Below are positions 6,880 to 15,171 of a stretch of 29,094 nt of DNA, piece after piece (within the stretch, counting starts at the first letter, position 1; each line of letters begins with the position of its first letter). The position numbers and the translations under genes were made by a program. The notes under the pieces were generated by a model. The model worked only from the letters and a program-made list of their open reading frames with translations, made no database searches and was not told the DNA's origin. The stretch lies in NCBI GenBank assembly GCA_964579135.1, contig CAZOFD010000020.1:1-29094 (forward strand), given 5' to 3'. Origin of the DNA: CAG-390 sp964579135 (GTDB lineage: Bacteria > Bacillota > Clostridia > Oscillospirales > CAG-272).

Positions 6880-8495
6880 TTTTCGTCACCTACCTCGGCG
6901 GGTGCTTCGTCCCTTTTGTCGTCGCTTTGAGGCTTTGCGTTAAACGTCGCGCTCGGGCTGCCGCCCGAGTCGCGGCTGCGGGCGGATATGAGCTCCGCTT
7001 TTTCCGGTATCAATCCGTCGGGCAGTCGCTTCAGGTATTCGCAAAGGGTTATGTATCCGCCGTCGAGCAGGCGATCGAGCAGACTTTGCGTGCTCGACGA
7101 AGAAAAGCGCGAGGAGTCCGCAACGTCTATCTTGGCGTGCAGCATAGCCGAGCGCAGGATCTCTTTGTCTGCTCGACCGTAACCGTCGTGCGTTCGGAGC
7201 GGGCGCTCGTTCGGGCAATAAGCGCATATCATATCAGCCCAGATGAGAGCAAGATTTTCGATGGTAACGTACAGCTCGGTGCGCACGTTTTCGAGTGATT
7301 GTATCGCCGTTTCGCGCAGGGCGAGGATCGCGCTGGTGTTCGTCGGCGTGATGTTGCCGAGCTGGGTCTCGGTTGCTCCCGCGAGTTCTTTCGTCAGCGA
7401 GATAACGCCGTTTAAGAGCTCGAGATAGCCGTTTTCGAGCTTTCCCGTATCTATTATCTTAACTGCGTCGGAAATGTTTCCGCCGCCCACTGCCGCGATC
7501 GCCTCGCCCACTTCGTTGCTCCATTCGGGGATTCGCGTTCTGTCGTATATGACCTTGGAAAATGCCGAATCCGCCATATGCTTCATTACCATGGCGTATG
7601 CGCGATTGACGTATTTTTGATTCGGAATCATACAGCTTACGGGCGACGTGCCGAAAAAGCAGTTTTTCGTCGGGTACCACGAGAGCTTGGCTATCGGGTA
7701 GAGTCGGCACGGGGTCTCGGCGCGTTTTATAACGCATTCGCGCACGGATTTTTCAAACCACACTTTGCCGTTTTCTTTCCAAAATTTGATAAGGTACGTT
7801 ACGGGTGCGTCCTCGGGCTCGGTGTGCGGCTCGTACTGCGCAAGCTCTCCCGGGACAAAGCGCGCCTCGACGCCTTTGTCGGGCAAAATGCGCGCAACGT
7901 CGGATTCGGGCACGCCGTTTGCGCGTGCTTCGCGCCGTACTTTTTCGACAGTGCTTTTGCCAGCCAATATTACGTATTCCTGCGATTGAACGTCTTCGTT
8001 CGTAACGTCGGCGGGAAAAACGTTCACGTTGTCGCATATCGACGTAACGATGTCGCCCATCCACCCTCCGCACGAGGGCAGGGAAGAGTCCCAGTAGCAG
8101 TATACGATGCCGTCGCCGGATATCGCCGCGTCTTTCAGCAGTCTGAACACGGTCTTTTGCAGTTTTCCGTCCTCCCAACGATATGCCGCGTGTTTGGTCA
8201 GCAGTTCAACCCCGGCGGCTATCGCTTTTGCATCCGCGTCGCGCGGCGAAAACGGCAGGTTTTCGTCGGTATACGTTATTTTTACGTCGCCTACGGCAAC
8301 GGTGGAGATAAGATAGTCGGTTATTCTGCGCACGAGATTGAACACGGGGTGCGGTAACGACGTTCCGCCGCGCCATTGATCGCCTCGGTAGAAACGTTCG
8401 TTTTCGCGCACGGTACGGTACAGCCCTATGCGCATTTTGTAATCGCGGCCGAATTCGTATTGCCGCCACGTTTTGGTTTGAGTTACGCTGTTCAT
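6876..8495 (-). CDS. Phage portal protein, P22 gp1-like
   Basis: A 539-residue portal, the ring at the single capsid vertex through which DNA is packaged. The N-terminal region has WRQYEFGRDYKMRIGLYRTV and ENERFYRGDQWRG, followed by HPVFNLVRRITDYLIS, characteristic of P22-like (head-to-tail connector) portals. The crown/stem region shows NCFFGTSPVSCMIPNQKYVN and ATETQLGNITPTNTSAILAL. The C terminus is disordered and Ser/Asp-rich. Length suits a podoviral portal. AAAGGCGA precedes the start by about 8 nt. It lies 30 bp after the stabilisation-like gene and overlaps the scaffold gene by 4 bp, so the three are one transcription unit. Confidence 0.87.
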   Translation of the reverse strand: MNSVTQTKTWRQYEFGRDYKMRIGLYRTVRENERFYRGDQWRGGTSLPHPVFNLVRRITDYLISTVAVGDVKITYTDENLPFSPRDADAKAIAAGVELLTKHAAYRWEDGKLQKTVFRLLKDAAISGDGIVYCYWDSSLPSCGGWMGDIVTSICDNVNVFPADVTNEDVQSQEYVILAGKSTVEKVRREARANGVPESDVARILPDKGVEARFVPGELAQYEPHTEPEDAPVTYLIKFWKENGKVWFEKSVRECVIKRAETPCRLYPIAKLSWYPTKNCFFGTSPVSCMIPNQKYVNRAYAMVMKHMADSAFSKVIYDRTRIPEWSNEVGEAIAAVGGGNISDAVKIIDTGKLENGYLELLNGVISLTKELAGATETQLGNITPTNTSAILALRETAIQSLENVRTELYVTIENLALIWADMICAYCPNERPLRTHDGYGRADKEILRSAMLHAKIDVADSSRFSSSSTQSLLDRLLDGGYITLCEYLKRLPDGLIPEKAELISARSRDSGGSPSATFNAKPQSDDKRDEAPAEVGDEN

Positions 8496-8525
8496 AGGTT
8501 TATCGCCTTTCTGTCTTAGTGGGAG

Positions 8526-10211
8526 CTAATTCGCATACAGTTCGACGCCGCATAGGCGTATATCGCCTTTGCAGTTGCCGCGGATCTCCCACGTCGCAAG
8601 CTTGAATTTGCCGCGAGAGATTCGCAAAGTCGTGGCGCCGTTTCGCAGTTTCGTGCGTGCCTTTGCTCCGTTGTCGAGCGACAGCACCGCGGAAACGCCG
8701 CCCGTTTCTCCGATGGCGCGAACGACGGCGCGGCAGGCTCTTTTGTATTCGTCCGGCAGAGCAAAGTCGGCGTTTTGCGACGCCGCGCGTATCTCTATTT
8801 CGTGGGTCGCGTCGACGTCGCTGTCGACGGCGTCGCTTTTAAAAACGAAAGCGTCGTTCCCCGAAAGAAATCCGAGATTCCCGTCGGCTATGAAGAACGC
8901 GTCCGCATATATCCCCGAAAAAACGTAAAATTTTTCCGAAGAGTAGTTGTAAACGAGCACTTTGCCGTGCCGCGCCTCGGGCGAGTACAGCCAAACTTCG
9001 TTTTCCGTTTTGTTGTCAAACGCCGCGCTCGGGGATATTTCTTCGATAAGGCTCGATACGCCCTCGCCTATCTCGCGCACCTCGTGCCCGCCGTCGGCAA
9101 AGACGCGATAAAGCTTGCCTCCGCTTAAGGTGATGACGTCGTCACCGCAGGTCGAGCACGCTCCGTCGGTGCCTACGGCGTCGGAGAGCGTGCGCACGGT
9201 CGGCAGTGCCCGCGTCGGTTTGTCCGCTCCACCGCCCCAATCCATAAGGTGCAAACTGTCGCGCGTGAGTATCAGTCCGTGTTCGCCGAGCGGCAAGATG
9301 CTTTCGGGGCGGCGTGCCGAGCCGAGGCGGATAACGTTGCCTTCTGGCACGTAAAGATCGTGCGCGTCGGCGTAAGGCTCGGCACGCCCGTCGCTTTCCG
9401 ATATCGGCAGCGAAACGCGGGCGAGGTCGCCTCCGTAAAGCACGATTCGCGAGGAGCCGAACAAGGCGGCTTTGGAGAATTGCGCCGCACCGTAGCGCGA
9501 GTCGTCGCGATTGACGCTTAGCCAAAACTCCGCCTTCGAACCCACGGGCGACGACGGCAACGTCGCGCCGGTTTTATCGCTTGCGAGAGTTTTCGACGGA
9601 TCTGGCAACTCTTCGCCGTTTAGCGTGACTCTGTCTACGGATAAAACTTCGAGTCCGAAATCGAATCGTTCGCTGTCGCCGTCCGTGCCTTTCGTTTTGA
9701 ACGATATGCGCAATCTGTCGGACAATACGTTCTTTTTTTGTCGGATATCGCCGCGCAAGGTCGGGTGCCAATCTTTGCCGTAGAGCGGCGCGTATCCGTT
9801 TTCGGCAGTCTCGCCGTTTTCGCCGATCCTCAGTATATCGCCGCCGTCCGCGGCAAAAAGACTTCCGCCGGCAAAGAACAGCGCTCCGTCGCCCTCGTCC
9901 GAGCCGACGGTCGCGACCGAATTCGGTGGCGTGCCGTCGAGCCTCAGCGAGAATATCTCGTTGCCGCAAAGTGCGATGACGCCGCCGTTCGTCCCTCGTC
10001 GGTCCGCAGTGACAAAACGTACGCTCCTCGGAAACGAGCCGCAGTACGCGTAGCCCTTGCGGCTCGTGAGAGTACCGTCGGCGTTCGCTCTGAGGTTTAC
10101 GAGTGCAAGGCACTCCCCGCTTTCGGTAGCGGGGTGATCGCGGTCGGCGCCGACTCCGCCGAAACCCTCGGCGTTTCTTTCGTCCTTTGCTTTATAATTC
10201 TTTTTTTGCAT
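8526..10211 (-). CDS. Phage DNA-stabilisation/hub-like protein (P22 gp10-like)
   Basis: A 561-residue, beta-rich protein located between the large terminase and portal genes. It begins with a short polar region, then CLALVNLRANADGTLTSRKG, which resembles the N-terminal signature of P22 gp10-like packaged-DNA stabilisation (tail hub) proteins. Repeating strand-turn segments follow (VIALCGNEIFSLRLDG, GGSLFAADGGDILRIG, EHGLILTRDSLHLMDWGGG, SGGKLYRVFADGGHEVREIG, RHGKVLVYNYSSEKFYVFSG), consistent with a beta-propeller. A C-terminal beta domain covers about 475-560. In phages such proteins plug or extend the portal. The AAAGGAGG ribosome site is about 30 nt from the ATG, an odd distance, with a short CTTTC/GAAAG hairpin between them. 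The family call is by pattern and context. Confidence 0.62.
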   Translation of the reverse strand: MQKKNYKAKDERNAEGFGGVGADRDHPATESGECLALVNLRANADGTLTSRKGYAYCGSFPRSVRFVTADRRGTNGGVIALCGNEIFSLRLDGTPPNSVATVGSDEGDGALFFAGGSLFAADGGDILRIGENGETAENGYAPLYGKDWHPTLRGDIRQKKNVLSDRLRISFKTKGTDGDSERFDFGLEVLSVDRVTLNGEELPDPSKTLASDKTGATLPSSPVGSKAEFWLSVNRDDSRYGAAQFSKAALFGSSRIVLYGGDLARVSLPISESDGRAEPYADAHDLYVPEGNVIRLGSARRPESILPLGEHGLILTRDSLHLMDWGGGADKPTRALPTVRTLSDAVGTDGACSTCGDDVITLSGGKLYRVFADGGHEVREIGEGVSSLIEEISPSAAFDNKTENEVWLYSPEARHGKVLVYNYSSEKFYVFSGIYADAFFIADGNLGFLSGNDAFVFKSDAVDSDVDATHEIEIRAASQNADFALPDEYKRACRAVVRAIGETGGVSAVLSLDNGAKARTKLRNGATTLRISRGKFKLATWEIRGNCKGDIRLCGVELYAN

Positions 10212-10336
10212 TTCGTATTTCGCGGCTTTCGACGTGTGAAAGCCTCCTTTCTTTTTCGGCTTGTTTTTTTGCCCCGGGCGGCGTTACGTTCGTCTTCCTC
10301 CGCCGCGCTTTACCGCACGCGGCGCGGTGAGCGGCG

Positions 10337-11683
10337 TCAGGCGAATAGATCTTCGCCCCACTCGGAGCCGCCGCGCGAAAAACGAAAAGTGCGATCCGGC
10401 TCGTCAGGCACACGTTTTACCTCGGGGCGGCTCATAACGGCGTATCTCAGCGCTTCGGGGGCGTGGGTTATGCGGTGCGGCGAATTTGCCGCGTCGTCGC
10501 GCCGCGTGCGGTCGAAGAGCAGGGCGGGCAACGATGAGACGAGCTCGCGGCAATCCTCCGATATCAGGAGCTTGCCGCTTTTGTCGGCGAGGTATTCGCG
10601 CAGCACTCGCCACCCTGCCACGCGTCTGTCGTCCGCTGGTCGCATCGGCGGCATTCCGTAAACGCTTTGCATTATCTCGAATCCCGATTTGCCGCTGTCT
10701 TGCCGTCTGTTCCAAAGATCGGGCGAGGCGACTGCGTATTCCGCATTCGCGCCGCGGCAAAGTTCGGCAACGCGAGCACCCGCCGCCGACAGTGTAAGGT
10801 CCGGCTCGCAGTGCTCTTTTATAACGCAAAGCCGTCCGAGTGCGTCGATCCCGCAAAGGTAGGCAGCCAACATATCGAATCCGTAGTCTAAAGCCGCAAA
10901 CGCGAACGTAACGCTCGGAATGGCAGAGCGCGGACAAACGTGAAGCGACGGATCGAATTCCGGGAAGAACTGCCCCTCGAATACGTCCCACCTGCCGTAC
11001 AGCCAAGCGTCGCGCAAGCGCGGCGGCAGCCCTTCGAGCCTTTTGACGTATTCGGGATCTGCGGCGGTGAGAACGGCGTTGTCGTATACCGTTGCCGGGA
11101 TAAACGCGTAATCGTTCGGGTCCTCCCCGCGGCGATACGCCTTGTCGACGAACAATCTTTTTACCCACGCGTGCCCTATGCCGCCGGGGTTGCAAGTCAG
11201 GTACATACGTCTCGGGCAGTCGGACGTGCCGCGCAGACAGGCCTTGAATATCGAAAACTGAAATTCGCTCAGTTGCGTTGCCTCGTCAACGGCGATAACG
11301 TCGTATTCCTGCCCCTGATAGCGCAAAGTGTCGCGTTCGCAGGCGCAATAGCCGAGAGTTACGGTGCTTCCGTTCGGGAATGCGATCTTTTTTTCACTCT
11401 CGAGAAAAGAGACCGAGTCCCCGAGCTCGTCAAGTAAGGGATAGAGATGGTTTGCCCTCAGCTCCGCGATCGTCCTGCGCACGATAAGACAGCGCAAACG
11501 CGGGTATCGCAGACACATAAGCACGATTTTTCGTCGCAACGCCCAAGATTTGCCGCCGCCGCGCGCACCGCCGTATGCCGTAAATCTTGATTTCGATGCG
11601 AAAAACTCCTTTTGTCGCTCGTTCGGTACGCCTTTGACGAGGACTTTGCGTACGTCGCGCGTTTCTGCGGGATATGCCGTCAT
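10337..11683 (-). CDS. terL: Phage terminase large subunit
   Basis: A 448-residue DNA-packaging motor. The ATPase domain has Walker A GGARGGGKS (residues 38-46), Walker B DVIAVDEA (128-135) and coupling motif YLTCNPGG (161-168). The RNase H-like nuclease domain has its first acid in ALDYGFD (D266), a second in ASPDLWNRR (D322), and a closing HAPEALRYAV (407-416). All key residues are present, so the enzyme looks functional. The start MTAYPAETRD overlaps the terS stop as ATGA; a longer frame upstream is antisense-like and not credible. It would package DNA through the portal encoded two genes on. Confidence 0.95.
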   Translation of the reverse strand: MTAYPAETRDVRKVLVKGVPNERQKEFFASKSRFTAYGGARGGGKSWALRRKIVLMCLRYPRLRCLIVRRTIAELRANHLYPLLDELGDSVSFLESEKKIAFPNGSTVTLGYCACERDTLRYQGQEYDVIAVDEATQLSEFQFSIFKACLRGTSDCPRRMYLTCNPGGIGHAWVKRLFVDKAYRRGEDPNDYAFIPATVYDNAVLTAADPEYVKRLEGLPPRLRDAWLYGRWDVFEGQFFPEFDPSLHVCPRSAIPSVTFAFAALDYGFDMLAAYLCGIDALGRLCVIKEHCEPDLTLSAAGARVAELCRGANAEYAVASPDLWNRRQDSGKSGFEIMQSVYGMPPMRPADDRRVAGWRVLREYLADKSGKLLISEDCRELVSSLPALLFDRTRRDDAANSPHRITHAPEALRYAVMSRPEVKRVPDEPDRTFRFSRGGSEWGEDLFA

Positions 11684-11991
11684 TCTCCGTCCGAAAAAGC
11701 GTCGTGGTCGAATACGAGCTGTATACGACCGACGTCCGCGGTGCTTTTTTCGCCCGTTTTTTCGTAACCGAGGCGGAGCTTGAGGTATACCGACAGTACC
11801 GATGCCGAAACGCTCGAGTTCAAAGCTTCGTCCTCGAGCACCGCGCAAACGGCGCTGTGAAGTTTCGGGTCGGTTTCGCGCAGCTCGTCGAAAATGTCCG
11901 TTCCGACTCCGCAAAAACGGCAAAAACCCGCAACGTTCGGGAATTTCGCTTTTTTGTCGTCGCTGCAACTTTTTAAGTATTTTTCGAGCAT
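11680..11991 (-). CDS. terS: Phage terminase small subunit
   Basis: A 103-residue (as started at ATG 11991) DNA-recognition subunit of the terminase. AGFCRFCGVGTDIFDELRE (about 21-39) is the helix-turn-helix, and the central oligomerisation helices follow (LHSAVCAVLEDEALNSSVSA, LSVYLKLRLGYE). The acidic tail ending VFDHDAFSDGE couples to TerL. Gene order and ATGA overlap with terL support the call. The same frame stays open upstream to about 12120 with plausible residues (NGNGITPNG, ASSPANGEKICDM) but has no ATG, GTG or TTG. A good site, AAAGGGG, lies upstream without a matching start, so the true N terminus is uncertain. Confidence 0.83.
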   Translation of the reverse strand: MLEKYLKSCSDDKKAKFPNVAGFCRFCGVGTDIFDELRETDPKLHSAVCAVLEDEALNSSVSASVLSVYLKLRLGYEKTGEKSTADVGRIQLVFDHDAFSDGE

Positions 11992-12144
11992 ATCGCAGAT
12001 CTTTTCGCCGTTTGCGGGGCTGCTTGCCGTGCCGTTTGGCGTTATTCCGTTTCCGTTTGTATCACCCCTTTTTGCGTTTTTGAGTACCGCTGCGCGCCGC
12101 GTGCGCCTCGGTACACGAAGATTTTAGCGCGGCGAAAAGTCTCG

Positions 12145-12173
12145 TGCGGTATCAAGGGGTCTACTGCGGTATC
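12145..12173. repeat. Direct repeat TGCGGTATC spaced by 20 bp
   Basis: TGCGGTATC occurs at 12145-12153 and again at 12165-12173, exactly 20 bp (two helical turns) apart, between the start of the phage module and the mreD promoter. It could be a tandem operator or a residue of an attachment site. It is only 9 bp long, so chance is not excluded. Confidence 0.35.
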
Positions 12174-12208
12174 GAAAATTAAAAAACGCGGAATTTTTCC
12201 TTTCGGCG

Positions 12209-12237
12209 TTGAAATGCATTTGAAAATGATGTATAAT
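12209..12237 (+). promoter_or_regulatory. Promoter for the mreD-like gene
   Basis: TTGAAA (12209-12214), 17 bp, TATAAT (12232-12237) with a start near 12244, 58 bp before the ATG. Confidence 0.8.
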
Positions 12238-12301
12238 GTATAAAATCGGTCGGCGGCAATGCTTGAATATTTGCGCGTCGGCGTCTCTTTGGAGCTGAAG
12301 T

Positions 12302-12853
12302 ATGTCGTATGCGAATTCTCCGAAAGATCCGATCTTGTCCTCTAAATTTTTCGGCAAGGTCGTGATCTTCTCTTTGCTTATATTCATTACCGCCTCGGCG
12401 CAAACTTCTTTTTTCGGCGCTTTCGGGGTGTTCCCCGCAACGCCCGATCTGCTTTTGTCCGCGGTGTCGGGTATCGCTTTGTTTGACGGCGAGCGCTCGG
12501 GCGCGATTTGCGGCATTGCCGCGGGTTTTTTGGCAGACGTGCTCGGCGGGACGGCTATCACGCTTTTGCCGCTGTTTTATATGCTTGTCGGGTACGTGTG
12601 CGGGATTATGGCGCTCCGCTTTTTAAAAAGGAATTTTTTGTCGTGGTGCGTATATACTTTGATATTTTGCGCGTCGCGCGCGGTCTTGACCCTTTTTTAT
12701 ACCGCCGCAACGGAGGTCGGATTTTCCTTTTTAACGCTTTTCGGCGAGACCGTTATTCCCGAGTTTTATATGACCTTCGTTTTTGCTTTACCTACGTACT
12801 TTATATGCAGACTGTGCGCTTCGCCGTTCCACGAGAAAAACGGTATGCGCTGA
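12302..12853 (+). CDS. mreD: Rod shape-determining protein MreD-like
   Basis: A 183-residue membrane protein with five or six hydrophobic segments, close to the usual MreD length (160-190). The pattern of an early helix (VVIFSLLIFITASAQTSFFG), then a conserved-looking PDLLLSAVSGIALFDGE and GAICGIAAGFLADVLGG, is the MreD signature (P-D-L, G-x-x-x-G-F-x-x-D). MreD links the MreB/MreC cytoskeleton to lateral wall synthesis. MreB and MreC are not nearby, which is unusual, so it may be a stand-alone copy. GGAG lies about 9 nt before the ATG. The next gene follows after 75 bp. Confidence 0.78.
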   Translation: MSYANSPKDPILSSKFFGKVVIFSLLIFITASAQTSFFGAFGVFPATPDLLLSAVSGIALFDGERSGAICGIAAGFLADVLGGTAITLLPLFYMLVGYVCGIMALRFLKRNFLSWCVYTLIFCASRAVLTLFYTAATEVGFSFLTLFGETVIPEFYMTFVFALPTYFICRLCASPFHEKNGMR

Positions 12854-12928
12854 CGCGTCGGCGGTAAGGTCGCACGATCTCGGTTTACCGCCTGCGACAA
12901 AAAATGAATTTTTAAAGGAGAACGAAAC

Positions 12929-14086
12929 GTGAAAAGTGACCGTGATATTCTCGGCGCAACCGGCGCTCCCGCTCGCTGCGATTCAGGGGGCGGCGCGACC
13001 GGAGGCGGGGGCGGCGCGGCGTACGAGCCTTCGGGCAACGCCTCGGATAAGAAAAAAGACAGAGCGGCGTTTTCGCGCCTCGGTTTTGCCCTTTTGGCGA
13101 CGGTTGCCGTAAATGCCGTTTTGCAGATAAGCGCCGGCGCGATACTCGGCGCTTTCTTCCCGACTGTCGGCGAAAACTATGCCGTGACGTATACGATCCT
13201 GACTCTCTGCTATTACTGTGCGGCAATGCCCGTCGGTATGTTTATAATGTCGGGTATGCCGAAGCCGCCCGAGCGGCGCGAAAAGTTTCGCGTTTCGGCA
13301 GGCGGCGCATACGGTGCACTCGGCATCTCTTTTTTGGCGGCATACGTCGGCTCGTATCTTGCGGGGATAATGAATTCGCTGTTTTCTTCGCTGCTCGGCA
13401 CGACGTCGGAGTCGGGACTTTCGTCCCTTTCCGACCGGATTCCTCTTTGGCTTTTCTTTTTGTTGACGGTCGTGGCAGCTCCGATATTCGAAGAACTTTA
13501 TTTTCGCAGATTTGTGACCGAAAAACTGCGCACGTGGGGTAACGGAACGGCGATAATCCTTTCGTCGCTCATATTCGCACTCGAGCACGGTAACGTAGAG
13601 CAGTTCTTTTATACGTTTTTGGCAGGCGTCGTGTTCGCGTACGTGTATCTGAAAACGGGCAAAATGCGTTATTCCGTTGCGCTGCACGCGGCGTTTAATT
13701 TGTTGGGCGGATTTTTGCCGTTGCTTGCGGAGCGGCTTGCGCCGAGCGGTGAGTCCGTGCGCCTTTTTTACGAGGCGTTTGAGGAGCTCGGCGGCGAAGT
13801 GAGCAAAGAGGCGCTTTTGCTTCTTGTCGGGCTTTTCGGCGATGTCTTGCCGTATTTGGCGGTCTCGGGGATCTCGTCCGCTTGCTCTTTGGGGCTTGCG
13901 ATTTCGGGCGCGGTTACCCTCGCGGCTTGGCGCAAAGATCTGTTTGACAAGAAATTTTGGTGCCCCCGCGGCGGAGAGCGTCGTATCGAGAAGTCGCGCG
14001 TGGGGGAGACGGTGTTCCTCGCCCCCGGGTTTATTTTGTACGTGACTGTTATGATAGCGCTTATGATCTTCGGCTTTTACGTTTAA
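12929..14086 (+). CDS. CPBP family intramembrane metalloprotease
   Basis: A 385-residue multi-pass protein with the CAAX-protease/bacteriocin-processing (CPBP, Abi) core. Motif 1 is EELYFRR (E188, E189, R193), motif 2 places H220 in FALEH, and motif 3 is HAAFN (H253, N257); these are the metal and catalytic residues. Members act in the membrane on prenylated or peptide substrates, or in bacteriocin self-immunity. The start is GTG at 12929 with AAAGGAG 8 nt upstream. The first 45 residues are Gly/Ala-rich and polar (a soluble, probably disordered lead). Helices run to about residue 275, then an extra C-terminal membrane region (305-385) extends beyond the core. It probably shares transcription with the mreD-like gene. 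Confidence 0.9.
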   Translation: MKSDRDILGATGAPARCDSGGGATGGGGGAAYEPSGNASDKKKDRAAFSRLGFALLATVAVNAVLQISAGAILGAFFPTVGENYAVTYTILTLCYYCAAMPVGMFIMSGMPKPPERREKFRVSAGGAYGALGISFLAAYVGSYLAGIMNSLFSSLLGTTSESGLSSLSDRIPLWLFFLLTVVAAPIFEELYFRRFVTEKLRTWGNGTAIILSSLIFALEHGNVEQFFYTFLAGVVFAYVYLKTGKMRYSVALHAAFNLLGGFLPLLAERLAPSGESVRLFYEAFEELGGEVSKEALLLLVGLFGDVLPYLAVSGISSACSLGLAISGAVTLAAWRKDLFDKKFWCPRGGERRIEKSRVGETVFLAPGFILYVTVMIALMIFGFYV

Positions 14087-14095
14087 AAAGGCTTG

Positions 14096-14121
14096 CCCGC
14101 CGAAAACGCGGCGGGCAAACC
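14096..14121. terminator. Hairpin between CPBP and ppiB genes
   Basis: TTGCCCGCCG (14096-14105) pairs with CGGCGGGCAA (14112-14121). The T-run exists only for the minus strand (from AAAAA at 14088-14092). On the plus strand it would act as an RNA-stabilising or partial-termination element between the two genes. Confidence 0.5.
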
Positions 14122-14149
14122 CGAATTATAAAAATATTTAGGAGAAAAA

Positions 14150-14653
14150 ATGAAAAATCCCATTATCGAGATCAAGGTAAAAGATCACGGAAGTATGACC
14201 GCGGAACTTTATCCCGAATACGCACCCGTGACGGTGGAAAATTTTATATCTTTGATCGAAAAAAATTTTTATGACGGACTTATATTTCACCGCGTTATAA
14301 AAGGTTTTATGATCCAAGGCGGCGGATACGACGCCGACTTCGAACAAAAAGAGGCGTCCCCGATCAAGGGTGAGTTTGCGACTAACGGATGCGTTACGAA
14401 CACGCTGAAGCATACTCGCGGCACTCTTTCTATGGCGCGCACTCAGATCCCCGATTCCGCGTCGTCGCAGTTTTTTATAATGCACGAGGACGCGCCGCAT
14501 CTTGACAGACAGTACGCCGCTTTCGGCAGGGTAGTGTCCGGCATTGAGGTTGTGGATTCCGTGGCGGACGTTCCGACCGGCAGATACGGATATTTTTCCG
14601 ACGTGCCGCGCGAGCCCGTCGTTATCGAAAGCATAAGGGTCGTCGAAAAATAA
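14150..14653 (+). CDS. ppiB: Peptidyl-prolyl cis-trans isomerase, cyclophilin type
   Basis: A 167-residue cytosolic cyclophilin. The catalytic FHRVIKGFMIQGG (46-58) holds the essential Arg48 and Phe53/Gln56. SSQFFI (105-110) and the FGRVVSG loop complete the proline pocket. No signal peptide. The position equivalent to the cyclosporin-binding Trp is His (HLDRQYAAF), as in many bacterial PpiB. AGGAG is 7 nt before the ATG. It catalyses isomerisation of peptidyl-proline bonds during folding. A strong terminator follows. Confidence 0.95.
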   Translation: MKNPIIEIKVKDHGSMTAELYPEYAPVTVENFISLIEKNFYDGLIFHRVIKGFMIQGGGYDADFEQKEASPIKGEFATNGCVTNTLKHTRGTLSMARTQIPDSASSQFFIMHEDAPHLDRQYAAFGRVVSGIEVVDSVADVPTGRYGYFSDVPREPVVIESIRVVEK

Positions 14654-14674
14654 ATTTTCGCAGGTACTTTCGAG

Positions 14675-14718
14675 AAAAATCCCCCCGAGTTTCGTTTGTA
14701 AACTCGGGGGGGATTTTT
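14675..14718. terminator. Bidirectional terminator between ppiB and the isc operon
   Basis: A5-TCCCCCCGAGTTT (14675-14692) pairs with AAACTCGGGGGGGA-T5 (14700-14718), with one bulged G and a 7-nt loop. A and T runs on both sides let it end both the plus-strand ppiB and the minus-strand iscS-iscU-rrf2 transcript. Confidence 0.92.
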
Positions 14719-14745
14719 GTTCGCACGGTGCGGCGGATGTCTAAG

Positions 14746-15171
14746 CTATCGCTTGCTTTTCCGGTTTTTGTTCGTCCTTGCGACGTCGGCGAGCGTTTTG
14801 CCGTCGAAAAATCGGTTTACCGTTTCGTAAAATTCGCGCCACAGAGGATACGTCCTGCACTCTTCGGTGCGTTCGCAACGCGCAGCTCCAGCTTCGAGGC
14901 AGGCTACGGGCGCAAGATCGCCCTCCGTCAGACGCAAAACGTCGCCTATCACTAATTTTTCGGCAGGGATAAGGAGGCGATATCCGCCGCCCTTGCCCTG
15001 CAGTCCCTCGATTATGCCGTTTTTTGTCAAAACGGGCAATATTTGCTCGAGGTACTTGAGGGATATGCCCTGCCTTGCGGCGATATCCCGCATCGGGACG
15101 TATCCGCCGCCGTGTTCGGCAAGATCGATCAGTACGCGCAACGCATAGCGCCCCCGTGTCGATATCATCAT
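14746..15171 (-). CDS. iscR: Rrf2 family Fe-S-sensing regulator (IscR-like)
   Basis: A 141-residue DNA-binding protein. The Rrf2 winged helix covers 1-75 (MISTRGRYALRVLIDLA, then YVPMRDIAARQGISLKYLEQ and NGIIEGLQGKGGGYRL). Three Cys (C91, C99, C105; spacing x7, x5) sit where IscR holds its [2Fe-2S] cluster. In IscR relatives the cluster state controls repression of the isc genes. Here it is the last gene of iscS-iscU-rrf2, with its start overlapping the iscU stop (ATGA). A palindrome over the operon promoter (17035-17057) is its likely site. The C terminus is Lys/Arg-rich. Confidence 0.9.
   Translation of the reverse strand: MMISTRGRYALRVLIDLAEHGGGYVPMRDIAARQGISLKYLEQILPVLTKNGIIEGLQGKGGGYRLLIPAEKLVIGDVLRLTEGDLAPVACLEAGAARCERTEECRTYPLWREFYETVNRFFDGKTLADVARTNKNRKSKR

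Noticed and set aside
6134..6943. 269-codon plus-strand frame over the scaffold gene
   Set aside because: Ser/Ala/Pro/Arg-rich mirror of a low-complexity charged protein; the scaffold frame has ribosome coupling and context.
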